From NCBI GenBank assembly GCA_018894105.1, contig CM032127.1, positions 28,016,369 to 28,080,368 on the forward strand: DNA of 64,000 nucleotides, given 5' to 3'. The position numbers and the translations under genes are program-made. A model generated the notes under the pieces. That model saw only the letters and a list, made by a program, of their open reading frames with translations, was not told the DNA's origin and searched no databases. Source of the DNA: Jacaranda mimosifolia. Lineage: Eukaryota > Streptophyta > Magnoliopsida > Lamiales > Bignoniaceae. Within the stretch, counting starts at the first letter, position 1; each line of letters opens with the position of its first letter. This document shows, piece after piece, positions 44,991-55,689 of this stretch.

Positions 44991-45553
44991 TGTTGATTTT
45001 TCCTTGAAATTTGGGCTAAATTGATGAGAACCGGTAGATATGGAGTGAAACGGAGTCGAGCTGGTGAAATGGGCATTGGAGCACGCCCTGGTGCGATGTG
45101 AATGGTAACTTCGCGTGGTGAAAAGTAACTTCGCACTGGGGTGCAAACTTTCTGCTTAATTTTATAGCAGAAATAGAACTCTTACACTGGGGTGCAAGCC
45201 ATGTGTACCCCAATGCACAGCGCAAGCACACGGGCTTTGGGCTTTACTTTTTGGGTATGAATATCAGTTTTCTTCCAGGAAAAAGTAATCACAGACATAA
45301 CACAAGGGCTTCTTTACTGCTTTTGAGTAAATTTCTCAAGATGGAGTTTAGAACGAGGGTGTTAGGTGTTCTCATGAGATTTATGGGATTCAAGTTTGTA
45401 CTTGCACTTTGATTTGAGATCAATAAAATTCCTTTTCTTTGTTAGATGGATTAGGCACATCGCCGAACCACGTTAAATCTTGTTGTCAATTTACATTGCA
45501 TTACTTTACTATTATTTCATAATTTTAACAATAGATCCTCCTGGATTTCAATA
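44991..45553 (+). repeat. 3' LTR of copia B
   Basis: 563 bp beginning TGTTGATTTTTCCTTG and ending GGATTTCAATA. It carries about 100 bp more than the 5' LTR, including a second GGGGTGCAA and a CCATGTGTACCCCAATGCAC stretch. The extra part is bounded by short direct repeats, so the 5' LTR probably lost it. Confidence 0.92.
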
Positions 45554-45558
45554 AGTCC

Positions 45559-45989
45559 AAAACATCATAAATATAAAATAACATAGCAAGAAATTTGTTT
45601 TATAATCTGGTATGGAGAATTATAGTATCACAACTTCAATGCTACATTTGTAGCTTTGTGGGCTATAGCATTATTTGGATGTTAATATTATTAATTAATG
45701 TTTGAGTTTGACTCAAAATGGTTTTCTAATCACTAGGCCTGTTTAGGTGGGGAGCACTGGACACTGATTGGATGTTATTAACTTGTACTACTTATTACAA
45801 TGAAACTTAATTAGGTAGATTTTCTAGAGATGCTTGGTTTGAAAACATAAGAGTACGGGTCATGTGCCTCTATCCATATCTAAATTATTTGTTTATAGGA
45901 CTTGTGCTTATATTAATATATAAACTAGATTTAATAATATCCTGTTTCTTGAATACATGTTCTAGATTTAGAACTACGATTAATTAGCT
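45559..45989. other. AT-rich spacer between copia B and the large MULE
   Basis: No feature was recognised. It ends with TAATTAGCT, the putative target duplication of the next element. Confidence 0.45.
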
Positions 45990-46121
45990 TAAAATCTCTA
46001 AACCCACATTTAATTTTGTGTTCAATCCCCACATAAAAAAATTGAGTTTTAACTCCCTAATCTCACTTTTAATTTAGCAATCACTCCCTTGCACTTGTAA
46101 AATTACTAGACGAACCTCTAC

Positions 46122-46475
46122 TTGAACACAAAATTACCAAGAATGGCCGCCCATCTCTCTGTTGCTAAAATGGATGGAAATCGCATACATGTTTCTTACT
46201 CATTTTCTCTTCTTTTTTTTAACCATAAGATCAATCCATTCTTCTCCATTTCCCTCCAATTTCTCTCTTGTATTGAAACACCCATTCACTATAGATTGCC
46301 TTTTGAAGACTCTTGTCTGGTGTCTGAAGCATTCCCGTATGCCTTTTCATCTTTTTCTATTGTTCCATCGATTTTATTTCATTTCGCACACTTCCATCAG
46401 ATTAGGAAAGGTATTTTTCTATTAAAATGTCGGGTATGTAACTATTTTTGTGATATGTTTGTAAAATATATTTGA
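46122..46475 (+). other. Open frame of 117 codons near the MULE left end, uncertain
   Basis: The frame starts MNTKLPRMAAHLSVAKMDGN and is rich in F, S and H with no recognisable domain. It lies about 1 kb upstream of the plant-mobile-domain-like fragment and could be a 5' exon or a chance frame. A second overlapping frame of 87 codons is equally undistinguished. Confidence 0.2.
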
Positions 46476-47129
46476 AAATCTCTGTTTATATACGCATTTT
46501 TAATGAAAATGCACTTAAGTTCATATTTTTTGTACGTAGAGGTAGTATTTTGTGTACTAAAATGAATAGTATTCAGAAACCGTATTATTTTGTTGTTCAA
46601 ACCTAATTTAGTGTAATTTGTACTTAAGTTTTATGTTTTAAATGTTATATAAGTTGTTTTGAGTTAAACATTACCTTAATTTTGTAATGATTGAGTTGGT
46701 TTACAATAGGATTAATATAGGGTATATTGGCTATGCAATTTTTGGGGCTTATATTCAAAATATGGTTTGTTTGAAAGGTTCACATCATGTTTAGTTGTTT
46801 CCTATTCTTCATGAAGAAAAACATAGCATTAATTTATTCAGTACTGTATGCATGTATATTTAGTACAGACGTACTTTATTTTAATATTTTTTGTTTACAT
46901 TTTCAGTATGAAAATGTTAAATGTAAGTATATATGGAGTATATATGGAGATGTTTATAGTATTTATTTACATGATTTCTGTATTTACAGTAGTGGAATCA
47001 GAAACATATTTTCATTGCTCCCCGGCTTATTTTTATACAACAATGAAGGAGTTGGTTAGGTTCCAACACAGACAGACCCTTAAAGAAACCCCATTCTACA
47101 TATTTTACAGTATGCCACAATTGAATTAC

Positions 47130-47596
47130 TATAGCTTCAATTGAACTCAAGCTCATAAGACGATTCAATGTACGAACAACTTCATTTGTCTTCGGTGAAG
47201 ATATCAAAATTCCTTTTCGGGGGCAAGAATTTTATTTAGTGTTGAGCTTATCTCATGTGGGGCGACGTATGGAAGTCGATCTAAAGATGAAGTCAGACAT
47301 TGTTGATCGCTTGTTTTCGAAAAAACTTTTGAATGTTAACTGTGTACAAATATTTAAAAGGTTAACAAGAATTTGTGGATAGACATAGAAATCAGGATAT
47401 TGAAGATTTTGTTAGGCTGTATATACTTTTTGTTTTTACTTGTATTTTGTTTCCAATGAGCAACTACTGCACACCTTATTTTGTCATCCCTTACGTTGAT
47501 GATCTATCTTCTGTTGGGTTGCATGCATGGGGAAAGGCTGCATATAATTTTATAATGGCAACTTTATGCATAGAGGGAGGCTGCATACAACTTTAG
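47130..47596 (+). pseudogene. DUF1985/plant-mobile-domain-like fragment in the MULE
   Basis: Read in two frames: RRFNVRTTSFVFGEDIKIPF and GQEFYLVLSLSHVGRRMEVD, then from 47,375 MDRHRNQDIEDFVRLYILFV, ILFPMSNYCTPYFVIPYVDD and LSSVGLHAWGKAAYNFIMAT. The pattern FVFG...F...L.LS.VGRR, then DFVRLYILFVF...LFP, then YVDDL..LG.YAWG.A.Y resembles plant proteins found in MULEs together with Ulp1-type peptidases. No peptidase domain follows; the tandem array starts instead. A stop and a frame change near 47,370 break it. Family assignment from memory; function unknown. Confidence 0.55.
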
Positions 47597-47739
47597 GAAA
47601 TGACACATGTTACATGTTACGTAGTACCATATTCTAAAAAATGATAATATATACAAAAATCAGTATAAAAGCAAAAATATAAGACATAAAAGACGTATAG
47701 AACAATCAGAATTCATGAGAAAAATGAAAAATTTTAAGT

Positions 47740-49860
47740 ACAGAACCCTTCATCACAAGTACATAACATATTCAAAATGAGTACATAAACCTTGTCCCCA
47801 AGTACATAAGTACTGAAACTGGGTACTTTTTTTTTTTTTCAAAATTTCAATATTATTCTGAGCCCAGTTGTGATGATACGTTCGTTGGCGTAGGAGGGTG
47901 TCATTTGATTCATTTGCCTCATGCGTCAATGCTTTGTACTAGTAGGAATGACACTAGAAGTGGTGGGATATGGGTCTTTGCATTCCCAACCATTCCAACA
48001 CATGTTATGACAACCATTTATTCAACAAATCATGCATATGATATTGTTGGGTCACTAGTGTGTTGTTCCACTTGTCAAATTGAAGTTAAAATGGGCTTTT
48101 GAAAAAGCAAGTACATAATCCCTGACCACAAGTACACAACATAGTCAAAGTGAGTACTTAAACCCCGTCCCAAAGTACATAAGTGCTGAAATTGAGTATT
48201 TTTTTCTAGATTATCAGTATCATTCTAAGCACATAAGGGATCGGTCTCCGTTCGGCCTAATCTGACCATTGCACGACAATAAGACCATGAATTATTGCAC
48301 CCCATGACTCATTTAGTGACGATAAGTTAGGTGGTGTAGGGGGGGGGATGCCATTGTGATTCATTTTCCTCACGCGCTAGTGCTTTATACTAGTAGGAGT
48401 GACACTAAAAGTGGTAGATATGGGTCTTTGTGTTCCCAAGCATTCCAACACGTGCTATGATGACGATTTATTCAACAAATCATGCATATGATGTAATAGG
48501 GTCACCAATATGTTGTTCCACGTGTCAAATTAAGGTTAAAACTTTTAGAAAAGTAAGTACAGAATTCTTGACTACAAGTACACAACATAGTCAAAGTGAG
48601 TACATAAAACCCGTCTCAAAGTACATAAGTGCCGAAATAGGGTACTTTTTTTTTTTTTTTTTTGGATTTTCAATATCATTCTGAGTGCATAAGGGATCAT
48701 TCTCCGTTCGGCCTAATCTGGCCATTGCACGAGTTTTGATTTATTTTCTTAATGCGCTAGTGCTTTATACTAGGAGGAATAGTACCACAAGTGGTGGAAT
48801 GTGGGTCTTTGTGTTTTCGACCATTCCAACACATACTATCACGACCACATATTCGACAAATCATGCATTTGAAGTTATGAGGTCACCAATGTGTTGTTTC
48901 ATGTGTCGATTGAGGTTAAAATTAGCCTTTGCAAAATCAAATACTGAATTCCTTAGCACAACTATACAACATATATAAATTGAGTACATAAACCCTGTCC
49001 CCAAGTACATAGTGCCAAAAACTGGATACTTTTTTCTAGATTTTTAGTATCATTCTTAGCGCTTGAGGGAACGTTCCCCATTCTGCCTAATCTGTCCATT
49101 TTATGATCATTAGACCATGAAGTATGATCAAAAAAATTTATTGCGTACTTTTTTCCGCATATCCAATATCATTTTTATTAGAAAATGGTATTTTTATTTG
49201 CATTTAAGGTATCCAATAGACTTAGTAACGTATCTAAAAAATGTGATACGTTGTACTACATGAAATACCAAACATTCCAACATGTATTATGTTTTATTGG
49301 GTTATTCCACACATTGAATTGAGGTTAAAATTGTTCTTTGTAAAAGAAAGTACAAAAGTGTTGATTAAGTACACAACAAGTGCAGTTTCAATATATAAAC
49401 GGATGTTTGAAGTACATAAGTACCTAAAATGGGTTCTTTTTTCGCACATCCAATATCATTTTTAACATGAAACGACAGTTTTATCTACATTTAAGGTATC
49501 CAATAGATTTGGTAGCGTATCTAAAAAACGTGATACATTGCACTACATGCAATACTAAACATTTCAACACGCACTATGTTTTATTGGGTTACTCCACATA
49601 TTGAATTGAGGTTAAAATCATTTTTTGTAAAAGCAAGTGCAATGCCAAACATTCCAACACGTACTATATTTTATTGAGTTGCTCCACACATTAAATTGAG
49701 GTTAAAATCAATATTTGTAAAAGGAAGTACAGAAGCCCTAATTGTAAATACACAACAAGTGGAGTTTCAGTACATAAACACATTTATGAAGTACATAAGT
49801 GCCTAAATTGGGTACTTTTTTTGAATATCCACTATTATTGTAAACAAAAAGTGATATACA
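47740..49860 (+). repeat. Tandem array of about six 370-450-bp units inside the MULE
   Basis: The landmark GTACATAAACCCCGTCCCNAAGTACATAAGTGC recurs (in shortened and diverged forms) near 47,780, 48,151, 48,600, 48,983, 49,393 and 49,770, giving spacings of about 371, 449, 383, 410 and 377 bp. Each early unit also carries ATTCATTT..CGCTAGTGCTTTATACTAG and CAACAAATCATGCATATGAT-type segments. The last two units are shorter and more diverged. Open frames here (47,905-48,102; 48,430-48,684; 48,685-48,978) are the same repeat read three times, not genes. Confidence 0.8.
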
Positions 49861-50145
49861 TTACATTACAAGCAATACCAAACATCCCAACAAAAAATCA
49901 ACTAATATTATTACATAACAGTCTAAATACTCTAAATATAACATGTGCTTCAAAAAGGAAAAAATTAGCAGCTATCTCTGGTCTCTAAGCACCGTACAGT
50001 CCTTCTTATATTGATTGTATCCATTTCATACACCCTTTTTTTGCAGATTAATAATGAATAAAAAAAGATACTAGTTACACAGTAATGACAAGAATGTATA
50101 ACAAGCATGCATATGCAACGCAATGGTAAGCAAATACATCAGCAA
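49861..50145. other. MULE interior, unassigned
   Basis: No motif was read. It lies between the tandem array and the zinc-knuckle-like fragment. Confidence 0.35.
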
Positions 50146-50149
50146 AGTC

Positions 50150-50290
50150 AAGCTATTGTAGTTAGTCGTAGCTTCTTTGCATATATGATGGTTATGCCAG
50201 ATCTACCACACCGCCTACACCTCAATGCCCGAATATCAATTTGATATAGAAATCTTTGTGTCCTTCTACGTCTTGGCTAAGGTCTTATTA
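50150..50290 (-). pseudogene. Zinc-knuckle-like fragment, perhaps MULE transposase C-terminus
   Basis: The minus strand reads QPRRRRTQRFLYQIDIRALR, then CRRCGRSG, followed after a frame change by H and C residues. This resembles the C-terminal CCHC knuckle of MuDR-type transposases (CxxCGxxGHxxxTC) with its basic preceding stretch. The catalytic part is absent: only about 650 bp separate it from the element end. Tentative. Confidence 0.3.
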
Positions 50291-50478
50291 AAGTCATGAT
50301 CTCAAAAATGGACATGATATATAGTTTCTCATTATACATACAAGTCCCTCAAAGTTGAATTTGAGGTTTTTCCTCACTACCTGATATTTTCAGGCTAAAA
50401 AAAAATAAATTAAAATAACTGCTACTCGCCAAAGATTACACTATTGCTTTACCATGTGACAATGGAGAGAAAGTAGGC

Positions 50479-50580
50479 CTGTTTCTTGCTAGTATGTTGT
50501 AGCCAATTGTAGGAAATAAAAAAAAGGAGAAAGAAGCTTCCTTTCGCCGCGAGATGATGAACAAAAAATAGATAGGAGGG

Positions 50581-50615
<35 letters not shown>

Positions 50616-50770
50616 GTATCGGACAAAGTAGGCTTACTTCTTGTTAATATGTTATAGCCGATTGTAGAAAATAAAAAAAATAAAAAGGAGAGAAAAGCAT
50701 TGTGTTCCACCGCGGGAGATAAACAAAAAACAAATAAGAAAGAGAGAGGAAGACAAGCTGTTTGGACATC
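50479..50770. repeat. Direct duplication of about 150 bp with (GA)n
   Basis: TTCTTGCTAGTATGTTGTAG at 50,482 recurs as TTCTTGTTAATATGTTATAG at 50,638, followed in both by CC(A/G)ATTGTAG(G/A)AAATAAAA and a CGCG-containing stretch. The first copy ends in a (GA)n run at about 50,583-50,611. The 104-codon minus-strand frame across it is a by-product. Confidence 0.75.
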
Positions 50771-50936
50771 AGGGTTTAGGAATAAAGGAAAAAAAATATA
50801 CATTAAAGGAGGACATTTCCATCATTTTAAGTGATTGGAGAGTGAAGGCTAAACTCAAATTTCACATGGGGAGTTGAAAATAAGAAATGCTTGGGTGAGG
50901 ACTAAATACCAAATGGAAAGTTAGTTTAGATATTTT

Positions 50937-51107
50937 TAATTAAGTTGCCCTTAAAACTATTGATTATATTAATTAATCAGGATTTAATGACTTATTTAAT
51001 TAAATTTTGATATCGAATGATATTCACTTTTCTTTAAGAAACTAGAGGACATGTAAGAACCAAGAAAAGAAAAAATTATCTATCAGCCTCATATTTTTAT
51101 TTATTAA

Positions 51108-51153
<46 letters not shown>

Positions 51154-51289
51154 GTTATTTGCACATGTTTACTTTCCTACACATACATATATATGAAATG
51201 TGTGAGTGTGCATGTAGATATGATTATACAATATATACTAATATTTGGTTGTATTTTACCAAAACAAATTTGTATTACAGTCAATTGTG
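50937..51289. other. AT-rich spacer with (CA)n microsatellite
   Basis: (CA)n at 51,109-51,143 followed by a short (TA)n. No gene. Confidence 0.55.
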
Positions 51290-51612
51290 ATTCCAAATGA
51301 ATTGGAAAAATATCCCAGATTGCTCTCTATTTTTCTTTCCCTAAAACTCCCGAAACCCCCTACTCTTACATATACGTAAATATTTAATAAAAAGGCATTG
51401 ATTTAATCAGGATAGCAAAAAATATCCCCTTCGAAAATATAAACAAACATATCAAAACTCCTCAAAATATTTCCACCTATTTTCCCAATATATAAACAAG
51501 AATCCATTAAATCATCCAATACCACTTTCATGCTCCTCAATCCCACTCCCTAAATTTATTTCCCCAAAACATAAAATCCAAACATCACCAAAGCATGACC
51601 AAACATACCTAT
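51290..51612. mobile_element. MITE of the TGTTTGGTTATG family, partial copy 3
   Basis: Internal blocks match copy 2 in the same order: a ttgatt..GATAGCAAAAAATATC segment, CAAAACTCCTCAAAATATTT, CCCAATATATAAACAAGAATCC and a final CATGACCAAACAT. The last is the inverse of the family end. The left end is not recognisable. Spacing agrees with the other copies. Confidence 0.5.
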
Positions 51613-52792
51613 ATCGTAAATTAAAAAATGAACCAAAAAAAAATAGAAATAGACATACCTTAAACATAAATTAAATTTCAAAATATATTTTAAACATGAT
51701 TAAAAATTTTCTTGAATGAATGATGTATTGTTAATCAATACATTGCCCTCCAACATACAGAGTAGCCCATATGCATAACTTTTTTGCCAACAAAATGCAC
51801 CGACACGTAAACAAAAATACAAGAAGGTACGAAAATATCTAGAAAAAGAACTATATATATATACACATATTATTTATATATATGTATGTCAAGAGCCTGT
51901 GAAATTTTAATTCCTAATTTTATACTTTATGTGTATGATTAATGTTATCAGGCTAAAATCTACTTGGCAAAAAACTAAATATATATATTTATATTTGATG
52001 AAAATTAGTTTTGTTGTTGGAAATGAAATTCTAATTGTATCAAGATATTATCTTATTGGTATATATATGTAAGAAATTTTGTACTTATAAAAAAACATCT
52101 CAGCTGGTGAGAGATGAAGTATGTATACTTTATTAATTGAATTAAGTCTCTCAACTCTTTCAATACAGGCAAAATTAGGTATTATTATAATATCCACGAT
52201 GGGTTTAAAAAAAGACAAATAATCATCATTTCCTATACAAAAAGTTGATGATAATAATCAAATTCTCCACTAATGTCTAATGTTTGTTGAAGAAATAATA
52301 TTTGAATATGACTAAACCTCCATAATTAGCACGATCATCATCAATGAAAAGAAAAAATAAATAAATTCAGAACACTAGGTTTATCTAAAATGTATAATCA
52401 AAATTTATACGTGGACACAGTCTCAACAAACTCAATAAATTAGCTCAATTACGCCGGAAAAATTGAAAAGGTAGCACAAATAATTGTCTGAGGCAAACAA
52501 TATTGAAAGGAAATTCATTATTAACATTTATTGTTTCTTCTCCTTAAAATTCCTCCACCCGAGTATTTATTATAAATACACAGATACTTTCCTAGCCTTG
52601 AAATTCTCCGACCCGAACAGTTATTTAATAATAGTTAGTGGTTGAGGTACACTCAATACGTGTGTAACTATTAATAAAATAATATAAATAAAAAATAATA
52701 TAATTGTAGAAAAATTGAAAAAAAATATAGAGAAATAAAAATATATATAATATTTATGAATTATTGTGAAACTAAATAGTAGTAATGGGGTA
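51613..52792. other. AT-rich spacer, no gene
   Basis: No domain, repeat or element was recognised apart from short (AT)n runs (about 51,855-51,865 and 51,978-51,992). The 95-codon minus-strand frame at 52,621-52,908 runs into the hAT MITE and is not coding. Confidence 0.5.
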
Positions 52793-52800
52793 GAAATGGG

Positions 52801-53245
52801 TAGGGGTGTAAATGAGATGAGACTATTCGCGAATAGTTCGGGCTCGGCTCGATAAAAGCTCGAATTCGTCTCGAACTTAAACGAGCCGAGCAGAAGCTCG
52901 CCAGTCAAACAAGCCGAGCCAAGCTCAATAGTATTTGGCTCGACAGGCTCGCGAGCCTAAATGAGTTTTTTATTACATAATAATAATAATAATATGGTGT
53001 TTATTATTATAAATTTTGTTTCAAGTCTAAACAGGCTCGAGCTCATCCGAACTTTTACGAATCGAACCTTATCGAGTTAGAGCAATCTCATCCAAATTTA
53101 TACGAATCGAGCCTTATCTAGCCTTAACGAGCCGAGCCTGAGCCTATTCTGACGAGTCGAGCTCGAGCTCAAGCTCATGAATCAGTAAACGAGCCGAGCC
53201 TGAGCCTAGCAGGCTCGGGCTTAGCTCGACTCATTTACACCCCTA
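52801..53245. mobile_element. hAT MITE with perfect 8-bp target duplication
   Basis: A 445-bp element with terminal inverted repeats TAGGGGTGTAAATGAG and CTCATTTACACCCCTA, perfect over 16 bp. It is flanked by GAAATGGG at 52,793-52,800 and 53,246-53,253. The interior is dominated by CGAGCCGAGC and GGCTCG-type words arranged as inverted repeats, so the element can fold on itself. An 8-bp duplication is the hAT hallmark. No coding capacity. Related to 18,107-18,527. Confidence 0.95.
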
Positions 53246-53459
53246 GAAATGGGGTGGTAGTTGTTCTATAGTTATGGTGATAAAAAATAAAAATGAGAAT
53301 ACTTTAGAAAAGTACTCAAAAATACACCAATGAAGGGATAGACACTCTATTAATAATATAAATATTTAAATTTATCATAAATAAAAAACCTCCATATCAA
53401 CTACCTTTTATTATTTTATGCCTCTTGTACAGCATTTCTTAAAAGCATGAAAAGAATAC

Positions 53460-53487
53460 ACACACACACATATATGCGTGTGTGTGA
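53460..53487. repeat. (CA)n-(TG)n short palindrome
   Basis: ACACACACACATATATGCGTGTGTGTG: a CA run followed by a TG run around TATATGC, giving an alternating, self-complementary tract. Confidence 0.75.
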
Positions 53488-53492
53488 GAATA

Positions 53493-53585
53493 GGACCAGG
53501 CATTTTAGAGGGGACACAGTTGGAATTGTACCAGAGAAATTTAATGGACGGCTAGCTAATTATTTGTGAATAAAATGCCTGGTCC
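53493..53585. mobile_element. 93-bp MITE with 15-bp perfect ends and TA flanks
   Basis: GGACCAGGCATTTTA at the left is matched by its exact complement TAAAATGCCTGGTCC at the right, with TA on both sides (53,491-53,492 and 53,586-53,587). TA duplications suggest the Tc1/mariner superfamily, although the end sequence is not the classic Stowaway motif. Confidence 0.75.
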
Positions 53586-53621
53586 TATATACAACATTGT
53601 GGTAACTTGTACTGTCCTTTT

Positions 53622-53700
53622 TAGTTTCTCTTTTCCTTTTCTTCTTCTTTTTCTTCTTTTCTTCTTTTCTTTTTTTCCTTTTTTTCTTTTTTTTTCTTTT
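53622..53700 (+). repeat. Polypyrimidine tract
   Basis: About 80 bases of almost pure C/T, mainly TTCTTC and TTTTTC. On the minus strand it yields a lysine/glutamate-rich frame (53,818-53,621) that should not be taken as a protein. Confidence 0.85.
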
Positions 53701-53750
53701 TGGCCACATAGGGAATGTGGATAGTACAATTTGGAACTAAAAACAAAGGG

Positions 53751-54230
53751 AGTGTTTGGTCATGTTTTCCTAGAATAATTTTTTTTTTTTTGGGAAACAT
53801 TATCAAACATACACTCATTTTCTCTCCAAAATACTTAATTCAAAATACTCTTTCTTATCCTTCATTATCGTCAAAACTTCTTCATTTTTCAATATATACA
53901 TATATATATAAATCATATATGTATTATATATATTTTATTATTATTATTCTTACAATAAAAAAAAAATACTCAATTCCATTTTACCCTAAAAATCTAACAA
54001 AAAAACATTCATTTGATTGCTACAGTAAAAAAATGTCTTCTCCCAAAACATAAACAAACATAACAAACATAACAAAGCTCTTCAAAATAAATTTTTATAA
54101 CTATTTCCCAAAATATAACCAAAAATTCATTACATTCCCCAATACAACTTTCACATATCTAATCTCATTTTCAACATTCATTCTCCCAAAACACATATTA
54201 AAATCACACAAATAACATAACCAAACATTG
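53751..54230. mobile_element. MITE of the TGTTTGGTTATG family, copy 2
   Basis: The left end AGTGTTTGGTCATGTTTTCC and the right end reading inward CAATGTTTGGTTATGTTA form the terminal inverted repeats. The interior aligns with 38,789-39,135: ATATATTTTATTATTATT..CT, then TACTCAATTC and CCCAAAACATAAACAAA. The palindrome of copy 1 is decayed here (AGAATAATTTT..GGGAAACA). No clear target duplication. The 112-codon frame inside is not a gene. Confidence 0.65.
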
Positions 54231-54416
54231 CCAAAATTATTACAAGAATTTTATGGATTTTCATGATAATTATATATAATTATTGGCTGGTGTTGATACT
54301 ATTTCCAAAGTATTAAAACTAATTTTTCAGTAAGTGGGCATTAAATATAAGAAAAAAGAAAGTTTGGAATAATATATTGAATTATATGGTCAGCTTGTTG
54401 ATGAATATAATATTAA

Positions 54417-55152
54417 CACCACAAAAAATTAACACATCAACTATAATCAATTCGTATCTGACATTAAAATTTGTAATCTTGGTTATAATATAATTGAACT
54501 AACCAAATTTAAAGTAGATGCTCTTGTGGTTAACACTCACTAGAACCAATCCGTAATTGATGATTGTTCTTTATATATGTATAGATTAATTTTTCTATAA
54601 GTAGTGCATAACTATTCTATTGTGCTTCTAAAGAACAAGGCAGAGTGATAATTAACATTTTTGTTGATTGTTATTTATAAAAATTACATTTGTTAATAAA
54701 ATTTATATCTATTTCTTTGTAGCAATTTTTTGAAAATGGATAATTAGATTTTTGGTAATGTAACCGACAAAAAAAAATTATTTTATCACGAAAATAATTT
54801 TTGGAAAATTAATAATGATTAAAATTATTTTTAAAATTGTTACTATTAACAATTAGCAACATATTTATAGAGAAAATATAGTGACAATAAAAATTATATC
54901 ACAAATAATCGCGACAATTTTTACTGTCACATGATTGTTGCTATTCACATATGACTAATGCCAATAATGGCAACTTAAAATGCTAATATTTTTACTATTA
55001 AATTATATTGTGGCAAAATAAAAATTATTATACTTAAAAGTTATCATTAACAATTGAAAAAAAATATTTTTTCATGTAATACATATAATTAGTGATAATT
55101 TTTATATTATCATTTAATTATTATTATTAATATTATATTTTTTTTGTAGTGA
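54417..55152. mobile_element. CACTA MITE, second family member
   Basis: It begins CACCACAAAAAATTAACAC and ends TTTTTTTTGTAGTG, a CACTA-type pair with one mismatch. The same five bases ATTAA occur directly before and after it (54,412-54,416 and 55,153-55,157), longer than the usual 3-bp duplication. Subterminal words match 37,504-37,851. The middle has repeated GTGACAATAAAAATTAT and TGTCAC-type segments. It interrupts the left part of the Tat D LTR region. Confidence 0.75.
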
Positions 55153-55157
55153 TTAAG

Positions 55158-55543
55158 GATCATGAAAGTTTGAGAAAAGCCAGCTCAATACTTACCATTT
55201 TTTGCATTTTTGGTATGTAATTTATTGATCTTAAGTCATGCATTAATTAGTAATAAGGTAAAATAAGACCTCAAGGGCAATAAAATAAAAAATAAATAAG
55301 AGGCTTAATGCTATAAACAAATAAATTAGAAAAGGGCCAGGGAGCCTAACAAATTAAATCTACCAAGATGGACACTCAAACCCAAGTGGGCCAAAATGCA
55401 CCAACTCTCTAACCAAAAAGACATCTAACAGATCGTTTGCTAACTTGACCTCCGACTTTATGCAAGCACATTCTAGGAGCGAAAACCCAACACATCTTAT
55501 TGATTTCTAAAAAGGATCTCGACTCTATTTCCATGTAACATCA
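55158..55543 (+). repeat. 5' LTR end of Tat fragment D
   Basis: The interval 55,330-55,543 aligns to 13,640-13,892. It ends ATGTAACATCA, followed after three bases by TGGCATCACC, a possible primer site of unknown tRNA. The left part of the LTR is missing or displaced by the CACTA MITE. Confidence 0.6.
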
Positions 55544-55689
55544 TCTTGGCATCACCTGTAAGGAACATTGAAGATGCAAACAAGGTCCAGAGCTCAAGAC
55601 TTTGACACCACAAGACAATAACATAGAGAATAACCCACATGAAACGCAACACAATTCGATAATGGAGCCAACATCTGATGCACACTCAC

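Larger units (their letters stand above)
40528..45553 (+). mobile_element. Ty1/copia element B (Tork/Tnt1-like), complete length
   Basis: A 5,026-bp element with both LTRs, PBS, PPT and a perfect 5-bp target duplication AGTCC (40,523-40,527 and 45,554-45,558). The order gag, protease, integrase, RT, RNase H is that of copia. The RTKHIDIRYHFIRD and DMLTKAIPE segments, and the GAG-pre-integrase LWHMRL motif, point to the Tork (Tnt1) lineage. Numerous stops make it non-autonomous. Confidence 0.92.
45990..50936. mobile_element. Probable large MULE of about 4.95 kb
   Basis: The two ends can be aligned as inverted repeats over roughly 100 bp at about 70 percent by eye. The left begins AAAATCTCTAAACCCAC, the right read inward AAAATATCTAAACTAAC, and both continue to a T(C/T)ACTC-rich stretch. 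Flanking 9-mers TAATTAGCT and TAATTAAGT match at 7 of 9. The interior has a DUF1985/plant-mobile-domain-like fragment (+), a 370-450 bp tandem array, and a zinc-knuckle-like fragment on the minus strand. Large plant MULEs with such extra domains are known. No transposase core was found. Confidence 0.5.

Noticed and set aside
46787..47144. Open frames of 90 and 98 codons in the large MULE
   Set aside because: Hydrophobic AT-rich translations without a domain; no frame conservation visible. They may be intronic.
53621..53818. Lysine/glutamate-rich 65-codon frame on the minus strand
   Set aside because: Produced by a polypyrimidine tract.
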